A stretch of DNA of 64,000 nucleotides from an uncultured Hungatella sp. (GTDB taxonomy: Bacteria; Bacillota; Clostridia; Lachnospirales; Lachnospiraceae): NCBI GenBank assembly GCA_910588325.1, contig CAJUPP010000003.1, forward strand, positions 1 to 64,000. The letters are read 5' to 3'. Of the stretch, positions 24,716-34,594 are shown piece after piece (the first letter of the stretch is position 1; each line of letters begins with the position of its first letter). The translations under genes were made by a program, and so were the position numbers. Below the pieces are notes generated by a model, which was not told where the DNA came from, did no database searches, and saw only the letters and a program-made list of their open reading frames with translations.

Positions 24716-27700
24716 ATGGACTTAAGAGAGATAGAAACTAACTTTAAGAAGAATACTTTTAATAATGAAGATGATTTAAAGATTCATTTTCATTCAGATA
24801 TAATAAAACCATTACTAGAAGAGCTGAATCCGGAGATGGCCGGGCAATATCACAGTGAGGATATTTTGAAAGCAGGAGGAAGAACAGATGCGACTTTCCA
24901 GAATATTTTGTTCGAATTTAAGAAAGAAGGATATTTTGATAAAGTTTCAGGAATAAAAGAAGCAGTATTTGGAAGAGACAGCGCAGACCATGGCTTGCAT
25001 GACTATATTCTAAGCAATGCGGGGATAAATGTCAATGATAAAATTGATGTCATCGTAAAGAAAATTTTATCAGGTATAGGCGTTGGGTTTGATGGAAAAC
25101 AATTTATTTTTGCAAGATTTATTCCTTCCACTCAAAAAACTTTACCTGATACAAGTAAGGTGAAGGTGGATATAGATGAGGCTGTAAATATTGAATTTAC
25201 ATATGAAGTAAAAGATTTTTCCAAGGGAATGAAAAGACTTGCTTTGCTTTTAAAGCAGACAGATAAGATTTCACTTTCAAAGCAGATGTTATGCGCTGTG
25301 ATAAATCCCAAAAAGGATTATGTACGAAACAGTATATTGAGAATTTATGATAATCTTGGTGATAATCTGGATACTGCCAAAGATACATTCAACAATCGGG
25401 TTAAAACTTTATATGATGAGTGGAATCGTGTATTTGGTGTAATGTATGGTGATGATGAGGATGCAACGGATTTTACAGAGGTGTCTTCTAAGATAAGAGA
25501 TATGTATGGAATCAGTGATGTTTTCGAAATTGACAGTAAGAGATACCTTTTTTCTATGCAGACTTTTTTCAATATTTTTTTAAAGTTATTAGTTTATTCT
25601 TTCTTGTCGCAGCTGGTAGATCCAATGTTTACGACTCAACAGGAACTTACAAAGGATGAAATTAACAGACTCTTTGATGGAAATACAGAAGCTAGCTGTA
25701 AATTAGTAAACAATTTTTTCGAATCTCATTTCTTAGAGTGGTTTACCTTTACAGCCAATATAAACGATCCTGAATCAAGTTTTGATGTTAAACTGATTAA
25801 TGAAACGCTGGCAGTTGTGAATAAATTCGACCTGAGTACATTTGTCTTAAGACCTGAAAATGTACAGGATATTTTACAGGAAGTATATATGGGTTTAATT
25901 CCGCAGGAAATGCGTCATTTGATGGGTGAATATTTTTCGCCAGATTGGATTGTTGAACATGCGCTTGATATGGCAGGATATACAGGGGATATTAGAAAAA
26001 CCTTGATTGATCCGACTACAGGCTCCGGGCCATTTTTAACACAGGCAATTAAGCGTATTATCAATCAAAAAAGTGGCGTATTAAATAAAACTGATATTGC
26101 TGCCATTACACAGAATATTGTTGGGTTTGATATTAACCCTATTTCTGTTGTATCTGCAAAGGCAAACTATATTCTTATAATGTTTTCGGCTTTCTTTGAT
26201 AATTGTGACGAAGAATTTGGAGATTCCGTAGGAATACCGGTTTTTATAGCTGATTCTATACTGGCTCCAGTTGTATACACAGAAGAAAATGATGATACTC
26301 TTAAGTTGGAAACTACAGTTGGTGAAATTGAAATCCCAAAGTTTGATTCATTCTCAAAGGGGAATGAATTTTTAAAACTTCTCAGTCAATCCATAGATGA
26401 TAGAGGTTCTTATGAGATATTTGAGAGTTTGGCTCTTGGGAAAGGTGTAATCACCGAGAAGGATATCGGGATTGTAAAGGCATTATTTTCAAAGTTGAGT
26501 GTATTACACCGTGCAAGCAAGGACTCCTTTTGGCCTATTATTTTTAGAAATAGTTTTGCCCCTGTTATGATAAGAAACAAATTTGATTTTGTTGTCGGTA
26601 ATCCTCCTTGGATCGCTTGGAAAGCCATGAGCAAAAGCTATCGTGCAGGAACGCTTACAATATGGCAGAGTTATGGAATATTCGAGAAAAATGCATATGA
26701 TAAAAAAACTACACATGATGACTTTGGAATGGCTGTTACATATGTTTCGGTAGACCAGTATTTAAAAATAGGTGGAAGCATGGTATTTCTTCTTCCTGCT
26801 TCTTTTTTAAAGTCAACGAAGGGAGGAGAAGGATTTAGAAAATTTGAGATTATAAGAAATAATCAGAGTGTTCCGTTTAATGTAGAAGTGGTGCATGATT
26901 TCTCAGGTGTAAGTTTGTTTACAATACCTACTGTGGCTATAAAATTTGGAAAAGGAACTGCTATGCAGTATCCTATGGAACAATATCGATTTTATACTCA
27001 AAAAGGAAGAATGAGTAAAATAGATTCACATGCTGATTGGAAGCAAGTATCTGAAATTGTGGAATATTCCGATTGTTTAGCGCAGCCGGTAGATAAGAAT
27101 GATTTACAATCTGCATGGCTGACACTTAAAGATATGACTTTCGCTGATAATATTGTGAATCCTGAAACAGAGAGAATATACAAAGGAAGAAAAGGAATTG
27201 AACCAGCAGGTGCAAAAGGTGTTTATATTCTGCTAAAACCCAAAAAAGTGAGAGATGGATATTTACAAATAATCAATGATATGTCAAGGCAAAGAAGACA
27301 GGATATTATTGATAAAGGTATTCATAAAGGAATAGTTGAAGAAAAATATATTTATCCGATGCTGGGAGGACGTAACATTGCTCGTTGGATGGTTAAGTCG
27401 AATGAGTATATGATTGTACCGCATTCATCAGAATATAAGTATGGTGTACCAGAGGTAATATTAGCCAGAGAAGCGCCAGAGACATTTCAGTGGTTGTCAT
27501 TTTACCATGATGAACTCTTGGACACGAGAATACAAAATGGCAAATTTTTTAATCCGGAGACACAGCCGTTTTATAGATTGGACAATGTCGGAGCATATAC
27601 ATATTCTCCTTATAAGGTATTATGGAAGGAACAGACTGGAAGTATGTCTGCAGTTGTAGTTTCTACTTATTTGAAGTCTGTTCCGGATGCTGACCTTGAT

Positions 27701-28030
27701 CTTTTTACGGAGGATAAGCCTATTGTTGTTGATTCAAAGGTTCTTATGTTGGATGTTTATGATGAAATGGAAGCTTATTATGTATGTGGAATTATTAATT
27801 CTCCCAGTGTTATAGAAGTTGTAGATGGTTATGCAATTTCGACCAATAGGGGAGTTGATGTATTAAAGTATATAGCTATTGCTAAATATGACAAGAAAAA
27901 TCCAATACATAGAAAGATTGCTGAAATATCTAAAAATATTCATCATAAGATGAGAGAAACATCAGGAAAGGCAAACATTATACTGTTAGAGAAAGCACTT
28001 AATGAAGAAGTTCATAAATTGTTTTCGTGA
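24716..28030 (+). CDS. Type IIG-like single-chain restriction-modification enzyme
   Basis: A 1104-residue protein. The N-terminus has a PD-(D/E)xK-like nuclease signature, with D58 in GGRTDAT and E67-F-K69 in ILFEFKKEG. The centre holds an N6-adenine methyltransferase core: motif I DPTTGSGPFL at residue 432 and motif IV NPPW at residue 629 (FDFVVGNPPWIAW). The C-terminal ~400 residues should contain the target recognition domain. Nuclease, methylase and recognition in one chain is the type IIG (Eco57I-like) layout; a related phage-defence methylase is an alternative. No separate S or R gene is present. Base composition is visibly more AT-rich than the flanking operons, suggesting acquisition by transfer. 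The ATG has GGAGG at good spacing. The DNA target cannot be read. Confidence 0.85.
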   Translation: MDLREIETNFKKNTFNNEDDLKIHFHSDIIKPLLEELNPEMAGQYHSEDILKAGGRTDATFQNILFEFKKEGYFDKVSGIKEAVFGRDSADHGLHDYILSNAGINVNDKIDVIVKKILSGIGVGFDGKQFIFARFIPSTQKTLPDTSKVKVDIDEAVNIEFTYEVKDFSKGMKRLALLLKQTDKISLSKQMLCAVINPKKDYVRNSILRIYDNLGDNLDTAKDTFNNRVKTLYDEWNRVFGVMYGDDEDATDFTEVSSKIRDMYGISDVFEIDSKRYLFSMQTFFNIFLKLLVYSFLSQLVDPMFTTQQELTKDEINRLFDGNTEASCKLVNNFFESHFLEWFTFTANINDPESSFDVKLINETLAVVNKFDLSTFVLRPENVQDILQEVYMGLIPQEMRHLMGEYFSPDWIVEHALDMAGYTGDIRKTLIDPTTGSGPFLTQAIKRIINQKSGVLNKTDIAAITQNIVGFDINPISVVSAKANYILIMFSAFFDNCDEEFGDSVGIPVFIADSILAPVVYTEENDDTLKLETTVGEIEIPKFDSFSKGNEFLKLLSQSIDDRGSYEIFESLALGKGVITEKDIGIVKALFSKLSVLHRASKDSFWPIIFRNSFAPVMIRNKFDFVVGNPPWIAWKAMSKSYRAGTLTIWQSYGIFEKNAYDKKTTHDDFGMAVTYVSVDQYLKIGGSMVFLLPASFLKSTKGGEGFRKFEIIRNNQSVPFNVEVVHDFSGVSLFTIPTVAIKFGKGTAMQYPMEQYRFYTQKGRMSKIDSHADWKQVSEIVEYSDCLAQPVDKNDLQSAWLTLKDMTFADNIVNPETERIYKGRKGIEPAGAKGVYILLKPKKVRDGYLQIINDMSRQRRQDIIDKGIHKGIVEEKYIYPMLGGRNIARWMVKSNEYMIVPHSSEYKYGVPEVILAREAPETFQWLSFYHDELLDTRIQNGKFFNPETQPFYRLDNVGAYTYSPYKVLWKEQTGSMSAVVVSTYLKSVPDADLDLFTEDKPIVVDSKVLMLDVYDEMEAYYVCGIINSPSVIEVVDGYAISTNRGVDVLKYIAIAKYDKKNPIHRKIAEISKNIHHKMRETSGKANIILLEKALNEEVHKLFS

Positions 28031-28038
28031 GGAAAGGA

Positions 28039-28067
28039 TTGAACTCACAAAAAAGATATGTTATAGT
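28039..28067 (+). promoter_or_regulatory. Promoter of the cobalamin operon
   Basis: TTGAAC at 28039-28044 and TATAGT at 28062-28067 are 17 bases apart. Transcription would begin near 28074, 14 bases before the riboswitch P1 stem. Confidence 0.65.
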
Positions 28068-28087
28068 AATACAAATTAAATATCCAG

Positions 28088-28259
28088 CAATAAGGTGTCA
28101 GATTCATTTCCATGAAGATGGATTCTGATGAAAAGGGAAACAGGTGTAATTCCTGTACGAACTCGTCACCGTAATTAGGGAGCCAAAGCAGATAGATCAC
28201 TGGGAAACCGGGAAGATGGCCAAGGCATTGATCTTTAAGCCGGGAGACCTGCCTTATTG
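28088..28259 (+). promoter_or_regulatory. Cobalamin riboswitch aptamer
   Basis: Carries the B12-box landmarks in order: AAAAGGGAA at 28131, GGTGTAATTCCTG, the ACCGGGAAG-like segment near 28207, and the closing AAGCCGGGAGACCTGCC. P1 is formed by CAATAAGG (28088-28095) and CCTTATTG (28252-28259). It lies between the promoter and cbiK and is followed by a terminator, so binding of adenosylcobalamin should reduce expression of the operon. Confidence 0.93.
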
Positions 28260-28333
28260 TCGTACGGAAACGATTGTTTCAAACCACGAGTAACTGGTTG
28301 TACGTGCGGGAACACAGACGTGTTTCTTCATAT

Positions 28334-28368
28334 AAACCCTTTGCCGCCAGGAGAGGGTTTTCTTTTTT
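28334..28368 (+). terminator. Riboswitch-controlled terminator
   Basis: AAACCCT at 28334-28340 pairs with AGGGTTT at 28354-28360, followed by TCTTTTTT. It stands about 65 bases before cbiK and is the likely expression platform of the riboswitch. A separate dyad (ACACGTCT-like, about 28300-28325) may form the alternative fold. Confidence 0.75.
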
Positions 28369-28432
28369 ATATGGAGATTTTGGCAGGAACAGTCGTTTTC
28401 TTATTTTCTTAAAGAAAGGGAAATCATAGATC

Positions 28433-29290
28433 ATGGAAAATCAACGGAGAAAGAAGACGGCTATTCTGGTAGTCAGTTTTGGAACCAGCTACAATGATAC
28501 CAGGGAGGCAACGATCGGAGCGATTGAAAGGACGATTGAGGAAACATTTTCAGGCTATAAGGTGTACAGGGCTTTTACCAGTCAGGTCATTATCAATAAG
28601 TTAAAGGAGCGGGATCATCTGAAAATTGATAATGTGGCTGAGGCAGTGAATCGTGCGGTAAAAGACGGGGTAAGTGAACTGGTTGTACAGCCAACCCATC
28701 TGATGGATGGCTATGAGTATCATGATGTTTTAGCGGAACTGTCTGAGAATGTGGATAAATTTGATAAGATTACAGTGGGGGCTCCGTTGCTGACCAGTGA
28801 TGAAGATTTCCAGGCAGTTGCCAGGGCAATCGCGGCACAGACTGCTTCCTATGATGACGGAAAGACGGCCATCTGTTTTATGGGCCATGGAACAGAGGCT
28901 GCTTCCAATGGTGTATATGAAAAGATGCAGAAGACGCTGGCCGAGAATGGATTTGAGAATTATTACATTGCGACTGTGGAGGCAGCGCCTGAGTTAGGGG
29001 ATGTGATTGCCCTGTTAAAAGAAAAGGGCGGTTACGAAAAGGTGGTGCTGCAGCCTCTTATGGTTGTAGCCGGCGACCATGCCAATCATGACATGGCAGG
29101 CGAGGAAGAGGATTCCTGGAAGTCGGTTCTTCAAAGGGAAGGCTATAAGGTGGAATGTATTTTGAAAGGGCTGGGGCAGATTGATGCAATCCGGAGGATT
29201 TATGCAGAACATTTAAAGACAGCGCTTATGGATGGGAAAAGATACTTGGAACGAATTGCAGAAGGAACAGGTTTACTATGTCAAAAGTAA
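28433..29290 (+). CDS. cbiK: Sirohydrochlorin cobaltochelatase CbiK
   Basis: A 285-residue class II chelatase. It inserts Co2+ into sirohydrochlorin, the first committed step of anaerobic cobalamin synthesis. The two-lobed fold is visible, with [13 protein letters not shown] at the N-terminus, the metal-site region [13 protein letters not shown], the second-lobe start [12 protein letters not shown] and the histidine-rich [13 protein letters not shown]. The CbiK form (~280 residues, no iron-sulfur cluster) is typical of Clostridia and Salmonella, in contrast to the short CbiX. It has no signal peptide, so it is the cytoplasmic biosynthetic form. First gene after the riboswitch; its end overlaps cobQ by 13 bases. 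Confidence 0.93.
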   Translation: MENQRRKKTAILVVSFGTSYNDTREATIGAIERTIEETFSGYKVYRAFTSQVIINKLKERDHLKIDNVAEAVNRAVKDGVSELVVQPTHLMDGYEYHDVLAELSENVDKFDKITVGAPLLTSDEDFQAVARAIAAQTASYDDGKTAICFMGHGTEAASNGVYEKMQKTLAENGFENYYIATVEAAPELGDVIALLKEKGGYEKVVLQPLMVVAGDHANHDMAGEEEDSWKSVLQREGYKVECILKGLGQIDAIRRIYAEHLKTALMDGKRYLERIAEGTGLLCQK

Positions 29291-30798
29291 TTATGGTTCA
29301 GGGAACCATGTCAAATGTGGGAAAGAGTCTTCTGGCGGCCGGGCTGTGCAGGATTATGAGGCAGGACGGTTACAGAGTCGCTCCGTTTAAATCACAGAAC
29401 ATGGCGTTAAATTCTTTTATTACAGAGGAAGGGCTGGAGATGGGGCGTGCACAGGTGATGCAGGCGGAGGCAGCCGGCATAAAGCCAATGGTGTGCATGA
29501 ATCCGATTCTTTTAAAGCCCACCAGCCATGTAGGTTCCCAGGTGATTGTAAACGGAGAGGTAGTGGCAAACTTAAGCGCCCGAGAATATTTTCCGTATAA
29601 AGAACGTTTGATTCCGGAGATTAAAAAGGCATTCCGGAAACTGGAACATTATGCGGATATTATTGTTATAGAAGGAGCCGGAAGTCCGGCGGAGATTAAC
29701 CTGAAAGAAAGAGATATCGTCAATATGGGACTTGCCCGGATGGTGGATGCGCCGGTACTTTTGGTGGGAGATATTGACCGGGGCGGTGTGTTTGCGCAGC
29801 TTTTGGGAACGTTAATGCTGCTTGAGGAAGAGGAGAGGAGACGGGTCAAAGGGCTGATTGTCAATAAATTTCGCGGGGATAAGTCTATCTTTACTCCTGG
29901 AACCGCAATGTTGGAGGAGAGAGGGAAGGTTCCGGTGCTTGGTGTGATTCCCTATATGGAACTGGCTTTGGAGGACGAGGACAGCCTGGCTGAGCGCTTT
30001 GACAGAAGAGAAGAAGGACTTATTGACATAGGAGTGATTCGTTATCCGAGGATTTCCAATTTTACGGATTTTAACGTATTTGAACAGCTGCCTCAGGTAT
30101 CGGTTCGCTATATTACTTCTGTGTCGGAACTGCACTGTCCGGATATTCTATTTCTCCCGGGAAGTAAAAATACTATGGAAGACTTAAAGTGGATGCGTCA
30201 GAACGGGCTGGAGGCGGCTGTTAAAAAATTGGCCCGGAACATTCCGGTGTGGGGGATCTGCGGAGGTTATCAGATGTTGGGAGAGTCTGTCAGTGATCCG
30301 GAAGGGGTGGAGGAGGGAGGCAGCATCCGTGGGATGGAACTGCTTCCTGTGGCGACACAGCTTAAGAAAAATAAGATTCGCTGCCAGACAGAAGGAGTAC
30401 TTCCGGCTCTGGAGGGAATTTTTTCTCATCTCTCCGGGCTTAAATACAGAGGGTATGAGATACATATGGGGCGGACTTTATTCACAGGATGCAGCTTCGG
30501 GGGCCAGGCAGCAGGCAATGGCGGAGAGATGGAAGAGCGGTGGCAGCGGCCGGTTGTATGGGATGAAAATCCAAATGTATATGGCACCTACATTCATGGA
30601 ATCTTTGACAGAGGGGATATGGCAGCTACGGTCATAGATATACTGGCAGAGAAAAAAGGAATCAAGCTGGAAAGCGGGGGCATGGAGGATTACCAGAGTT
30701 TTAAAGAAAAACAGTATGATAAGCTGGCAGATACATTGAGACAGCATTTGAATATGGAGGATGTGTATGGAATGCTTAGAGAAGCCCATCTGGAATAA
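29278..30798 (+). CDS. cobQ: Cobyric acid synthase (CbiP/CobQ)
   Basis: A 506-residue glutamine-dependent amidotransferase that amidates side chains b, d, e and g of adenosylcobyrinic acid diamide. The N-terminal domain is a dethiobiotin-synthetase-like P-loop ATPase ([15 protein letters not shown], residues ~5-20). The C-terminal domain is a class I glutaminase-like module with cysteine 328 in [11 protein letters not shown] and a histidine in [10 protein letters not shown]. It starts inside the end of cbiK and overlaps cobT, so translation is probably coupled. The length is normal for the family. Confidence 0.95.
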   Translation: MSKVIMVQGTMSNVGKSLLAAGLCRIMRQDGYRVAPFKSQNMALNSFITEEGLEMGRAQVMQAEAAGIKPMVCMNPILLKPTSHVGSQVIVNGEVVANLSAREYFPYKERLIPEIKKAFRKLEHYADIIVIEGAGSPAEINLKERDIVNMGLARMVDAPVLLVGDIDRGGVFAQLLGTLMLLEEEERRRVKGLIVNKFRGDKSIFTPGTAMLEERGKVPVLGVIPYMELALEDEDSLAERFDRREEGLIDIGVIRYPRISNFTDFNVFEQLPQVSVRYITSVSELHCPDILFLPGSKNTMEDLKWMRQNGLEAAVKKLARNIPVWGICGGYQMLGESVSDPEGVEEGGSIRGMELLPVATQLKKNKIRCQTEGVLPALEGIFSHLSGLKYRGYEIHMGRTLFTGCSFGGQAAGNGGEMEERWQRPVVWDENPNVYGTYIHGIFDRGDMAATVIDILAEKKGIKLESGGMEDYQSFKEKQYDKLADTLRQHLNMEDVYGMLREAHLE

Positions 30799-31861
30799 TA
30801 AAACATGGGAAGCTGTTAAAAGTTTGAAGATACAGTCCCCCAGTCCGGTTGTTTACAGGCAGATTGTAAGAAATTGGGACAGCATAGCCAAGCCTTTAGA
30901 CGGAATGGGATATTTTGAAACCCTGACTGCGCAGATAGGTGCCATTCAGGGAACAGAGCAGATAGATATATCGAAGAGAGCCGTTATCATTATGTGTGCG
31001 GACAATGGAATCGTGGAGGAGGGGATCAGCCAGACAGGCCAGGAGGTTACATTTACGGTTATGAAAAATATGGCGATTCAGCAATCTTCCGTAGGAAAAA
31101 TGGCAAAAGCCATCGGTGTTGATACGATTCCGGTGGATATAGGGGTGAACTGTGAAGAACAGGTGCCTGGGGTGTTGCAGCGGAAGATTCGGATGGGAAC
31201 CCGCAATTTTAACATTGAACCGGCAATGACAGAGGAGGAGACAGCCCAGGCAATTTTTACAGGAATTGAGATCGTGTCTGCCTGCAAGGAAAAAGGATAC
31301 AAGATTCTTGCGACAGGGGAAATGGGAATCGGCAACACCACAACAAGCAGTGCCATGACGGTTGCTTTTCTTGACTGTGATGTCGCAGAGGTTACCGGAA
31401 GAGGGGCAGGACTCAGCGATGAAAAGTTGATTCACAAACAGCAGATTGTGAAGGAGGCTATAGATAAATATGATTTGAGGAAGGGAGATGCCTTTCAGAT
31501 TTTAAGGACTGTGGGGGGACTGGATTTGGCAGGGCTGGTGGGAGTCTGTATCGGAGGGGCGCTGTATCATGTACCTGTGGTATTGGATGGTGTGATTTCT
31601 TTGGCAGCGGCTCTGGCGGCAGAACAGATGGTACCAGGAGTGAAAGCGTATCTGATTCCTTCCCATAAGGGAAAGGAGCCTGCGGTGGAAAAGCTTTTAA
31701 ACAGGCTGGGGTTTACACCGGTCATACATGGGGCAATGGCACTGGGAGAGGGAACAGGGGCAGTGATGATGTTTTCTCTTTTGGACATGGCTCTTTGCAT
31801 TTATGGGGACGGGGTTACATTTTCAGACATGAAGATTGAACAATATGAGAGGTTTCAGTGA
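30767..31861 (+). CDS. cobT: Nicotinate-nucleotide-dimethylbenzimidazole phosphoribosyltransferase CobT
   Basis: A 364-residue protein that makes alpha-ribazole phosphate from nicotinate mononucleotide and the lower-ligand base. Family marks are the [11 protein letters not shown] segment, [13 protein letters not shown], the GRGAGLSDE loop and the C-terminal GEGTGAVM with the catalytic glutamate. I take the ATG at 30767, six bases after GGAGG; an ATG at 30761 directly abuts the ribosome binding site. It overlaps cobQ by 32 bases. The lower-ligand base used is not revealed, since no bza genes are present here. Confidence 0.94.
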   Translation: MECLEKPIWNNKTWEAVKSLKIQSPSPVVYRQIVRNWDSIAKPLDGMGYFETLTAQIGAIQGTEQIDISKRAVIIMCADNGIVEEGISQTGQEVTFTVMKNMAIQQSSVGKMAKAIGVDTIPVDIGVNCEEQVPGVLQRKIRMGTRNFNIEPAMTEEETAQAIFTGIEIVSACKEKGYKILATGEMGIGNTTTSSAMTVAFLDCDVAEVTGRGAGLSDEKLIHKQQIVKEAIDKYDLRKGDAFQILRTVGGLDLAGLVGVCIGGALYHVPVVLDGVISLAAALAAEQMVPGVKAYLIPSHKGKEPAVEKLLNRLGFTPVIHGAMALGEGTGAVMMFSLLDMALCIYGDGVTFSDMKIEQYERFQ

Positions 31862-32412
31862 TGATGGTGCTTGTAATCGGCGGAAGCGGAAGCGGCAAGT
31901 CTGCTTATGGGGAGGAGAGGATCTGTTCTATTTCCGGAGGAAAAAAGAAATACTATCTGGCAGCCATGCAGGTTTATGATGGAGAAGACCAGAGGAGGGT
32001 TGACAGGCATAGGCAGCAGCGGAGCGGGAAAGGATTTGACACCATAGAACAGGCAGTGAATATTGAAGATGCCCTTGGGAAGATGGCGCATGGAGAAAAG
32101 ACAGCTATGCTGGAATGTGTGTCAAACCTTACGGCCAACGAAATGTTTTCAGAGACCGGTACAGTGCCGGAGGCAGTTGTGGAGGAGAAGATTGTAAAAG
32201 GGATTGTGAGATTGAAAAAGGAGCTTCTTCATCTGGTGGTGGTCAGCAACAATGTGTTTGAAGACGGAAGAAGCTATGATGAAGGGACGGCGGCGTACAT
32301 CAGGGCTATGGGGAAAATAAATGGAAGACTTGCACAGGAAGCAGACCAGGTGGTGGAAGTGGTTGTTGGGATTCCGATGGTTTTGAAGGGGAAGGATTAT
32401 GCATATTGTTAA
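31861..32412 (+). CDS. cobU: Adenosylcobinamide kinase/guanylyltransferase CobU
   Basis: A 183-residue protein that phosphorylates adenosylcobinamide and transfers GMP to form adenosylcobinamide-GDP. The P-loop VIGGSGSGKSAYGEE is at the N-terminus, the guanylyl-accepting histidine region is DRHRQQR, and the conserved VVSNNVFEDG stands in the C-terminal half. Three close starts exist (GTG 31858, ATG 31861, ATG 31864); I use 31861, which shares a base with the cobT stop. It overlaps cobS by 14 bases. Confidence 0.92.
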   Translation: MMVLVIGGSGSGKSAYGEERICSISGGKKKYYLAAMQVYDGEDQRRVDRHRQQRSGKGFDTIEQAVNIEDALGKMAHGEKTAMLECVSNLTANEMFSETGTVPEAVVEEKIVKGIVRLKKELLHLVVVSNNVFEDGRSYDEGTAAYIRAMGKINGRLAQEADQVVEVVVGIPMVLKGKDYAYC

Positions 32413-33166
32413 GGGAATTGTGATAGCATTTTCTGTTTATTCCAAGATTCCGGTCCCTCAGTTTCAGTGGGAAGCGGAGGATATGAAATATATGCTCTGC
32501 TTTTTTCCGTGGATTGGAGCGGTGATTGGGGGATGTGTTTATCTGTGGAATCGGGGATGCTGGCATCTTGGGGTAGGGGATTTGTGCCGGGTAGCGATTA
32601 CGGCGGCAATTCCTTTAGTGATTACAGGCGGATTTCATGTGGATGGATTTATGGATACCATGGATGCATTTCGTTCCTATCAGCCAAGGGAGAGGAAGCT
32701 GGAGATTTTGAAGGATGCTCATATTGGGGCGTTTGCGGTGATTATGCTGGCGGTTTACGGGTTGATTTATGTTGGGGCTTTTTCGGAGATAAGGGATGAG
32801 AAATGTCTGGGGATTGTGTGTATGTTTTTTTTTCTGGCACGGTGTTTCAGCGGGATTGGGGTGGTTTGTTTTCCCTCGGCGAAGAAGGAGGGGATGCTGT
32901 ATGCGTTTGCAGACGGAGCCCAGAAGAGGAGGGTGAAATGGGTATTAATTCTCCAGGCAGTGGTGTGTGTTGGAGGGATGTTGATGGTAGATATGTATAT
33001 AGCAGGCGGGATTGTTTTAACAGCGCTGGCAGTGTTTGGCTGGTATTATTGGAAATGTAAGAAGGAATTGGGAGGAATTACGGGGGATACGGCAGGATGG
33101 TTTGTAGTGATTTGTGAAGGGGCTGTGACGGCAGCCGCCGCAGGGCTGAATCTTTTATTCGTCTAA
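32399..33166 (+). CDS. cobS: Adenosylcobinamide-GDP ribazoletransferase CobS
   Basis: A 255-residue polytopic membrane protein, cobalamin (5'-phosphate) synthase, which joins adenosylcobinamide-GDP to alpha-ribazole (phosphate). The signature GGFHVDGFMDTMDAF, with metal-binding aspartates, is at about residues 79-93. An SxYSKIPVPQ segment is near the N-terminus. The coding strand is notably G-rich here, which creates overlapping spurious frames. It starts within cobU and is followed after 37 bases by the short cobU-like gene. Confidence 0.92.
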   Translation: MHIVKGIVIAFSVYSKIPVPQFQWEAEDMKYMLCFFPWIGAVIGGCVYLWNRGCWHLGVGDLCRVAITAAIPLVITGGFHVDGFMDTMDAFRSYQPRERKLEILKDAHIGAFAVIMLAVYGLIYVGAFSEIRDEKCLGIVCMFFFLARCFSGIGVVCFPSAKKEGMLYAFADGAQKRRVKWVLILQAVVCVGGMLMVDMYIAGGIVLTALAVFGWYYWKCKKELGGITGDTAGWFVVICEGAVTAAAAGLNLLFV

Positions 33167-33203
33167 GACACAAGGGGATGATATTGGAAAGGAATAGACA
33201 AAA

Positions 33204-33578
33204 ATGAGACTGGTAATCGGTGGATATGCACAGGGGAAACTAAGCTATGTGCTTCGAACCTATCGTTTAGATGAAGGACAGGTCGTGAGCAGTGAGATGC
33301 CAGAGGGAACGAATAAGACGGTGGTATTTAACCACCTTCACAGTTGGGTGAAAGAGCGGATTCTGGCCGGGGGAAATCCGGAGAGGGAACTGGAAACGAT
33401 GATTGAGAGATGGACGGATTGTATTTTGATCAGTGATGAGATTGGGAATGGGATTGTGCCTTTGGAGGCCGGGGAGAGGGAGTATCGGGAGCGGCTGGGG
33501 AGAATGCTTGTGGAGATTGCAAAAAGGGCGGAGAGTGTGGAACGGGTGTTCTGCGGGATTGGACAGAGGATTAAGTGA
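33204..33578 (+). CDS. Short CobU-like protein
   Basis: A 124-residue protein that looks like a shortened relative of CobU. It opens with RLVIGGYAQGKLSYVL, a P-loop-like GGxxxGK followed by L-S in place of the usual S/T. VVFNHLHSWVKERIL and LISDEIGNGIVPLE resemble the mid and C-terminal parts of CobU. It is about 60 residues shorter than CobU, and the guanylylated histidine motif DRHR is missing. It lies in the B12 operon between cobS and cbiB, so a function in corrinoid metabolism is likely, but guanylyltransferase activity is doubtful. The start ATG has no strong Shine-Dalgarno. Confidence 0.7.
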   Translation: MRLVIGGYAQGKLSYVLRTYRLDEGQVVSSEMPEGTNKTVVFNHLHSWVKERILAGGNPERELETMIERWTDCILISDEIGNGIVPLEAGEREYRERLGRMLVEIAKRAESVERVFCGIGQRIK

Positions 33579-33605
33579 GGATTGCCGGGAAAGGGAGGCC
33601 AGAGG

Positions 33606-34580
33606 ATGAGATATCATATGGCTGCATTTTTTGGAGGTTTTTTGCTGGATTTGATTTTAGGGGATCCTTATGTGCTGCCTCACCCTGTCAGACTGATAGG
33701 AAGGATGACTGCAGGGATTGAGAAAAGGGTTTTGAAACAGAATTACAGTAATAAAAAGAAATTTTATCTGGGAGCAGGAATGACAGGGCTGGTGCTTGGA
33801 GGAACATCGGCAGCGGCTTTTAGCATCTGGGCAGTCGGGTATTGGATTCATCCGTTGGTTGGAATGACGGTGGAGCTGATTATGACTTATCAGATTCTGG
33901 CAGCCAGATGTCTTCAGGTGGAAAGCATGAAGGTGTACAGAGCGCTGAAAGAGGGACGGACCGACGGGGCCAGGCAGGCGGTTTCTATGATTGTGGGCAG
34001 GGACACGGCTGTGCTGGATGAAGAAGGAATTGCCAGAGCGGCGATTGAGACTGTGGCGGAGAATACTTCGGATGGGGTGATTGCGCCTATGATTTACACC
34101 GCCCTTGGAGGGCCGGTGCTGGGATTCTTGTATAAGGCGGTAAATACCATGGATTCCATGGTGGGATATAAAAACGAGAAGTACCTTTACTTTGGAAGAG
34201 CGGCAGCGAAGCTGGATGATTTTGTAAATTATATTCCCGCGAGAATCAGTGCCTGGCTGATGATTGCGGCGGCTTTTCTGGGAGGAAAAGAGTTTTCCGG
34301 AAAAAGGGCGGTGTACATATACAAAAGGGACAGCAGAAAACATGCCAGTCCCAATTCCGCACAGACAGAGGCTGTGTGTGCAGGGGCGCTGGGAATTCGG
34401 CTGGCAGGGGATGCCAGCTATTTCGGAAAAATTATAAAGAAGCCATATATCGGAGACCATGTGCGCAAAGTGGAGTGGAAGGATATTAAAAGGGCAAACA
34501 AACTGATGTATTGGACCGCATGGCTTGGCGAAATTTTTTGCTTGTCAGGTATGATGCTGATACAATATTATAGAATGTGA
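33606..34580 (+). CDS. cbiB: Adenosylcobinamide-phosphate synthase CbiB
   Basis: A 324-residue membrane protein that attaches the aminopropanol (phosphate) arm to cobyric acid. The family start LLDLILGDPYVLPHPVRLIGR is given here only in part as LGDPYVLPHPVRLIG. The conserved VSMIVGRDTAVLDE, ETVAENTSDGVIAPM and SPNSAQTEA motifs follow in order. I place the start at the ATG at 33606, seven bases after GGGAGG; the frame extends upstream to 33582 without better signals. It overlaps cobD by a few bases. Confidence 0.93.
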   Translation: MRYHMAAFFGGFLLDLILGDPYVLPHPVRLIGRMTAGIEKRVLKQNYSNKKKFYLGAGMTGLVLGGTSAAAFSIWAVGYWIHPLVGMTVELIMTYQILAARCLQVESMKVYRALKEGRTDGARQAVSMIVGRDTAVLDEEGIARAAIETVAENTSDGVIAPMIYTALGGPVLGFLYKAVNTMDSMVGYKNEKYLYFGRAAAKLDDFVNYIPARISAWLMIAAAFLGGKEFSGKRAVYIYKRDSRKHASPNSAQTEAVCAGALGIRLAGDASYFGKIIKKPYIGDHVRKVEWKDIKRANKLMYWTAWLGEIFCLSGMMLIQYYRM

Positions 34581-34594
34581 GGATGGAGGAAGTG

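Noticed and set aside
27990..28087. Attachment site or integrase traces next to the restriction-modification gene
   Set aside because: No integrase, transposase, tRNA end or terminal repeats are visible on either side of the island.
32467..33060. Two G/W/C-rich frames on the plus strand in another phase
   Set aside because: They overlap cobS completely and result from the G-rich coding strand; cobS has clear family motifs.
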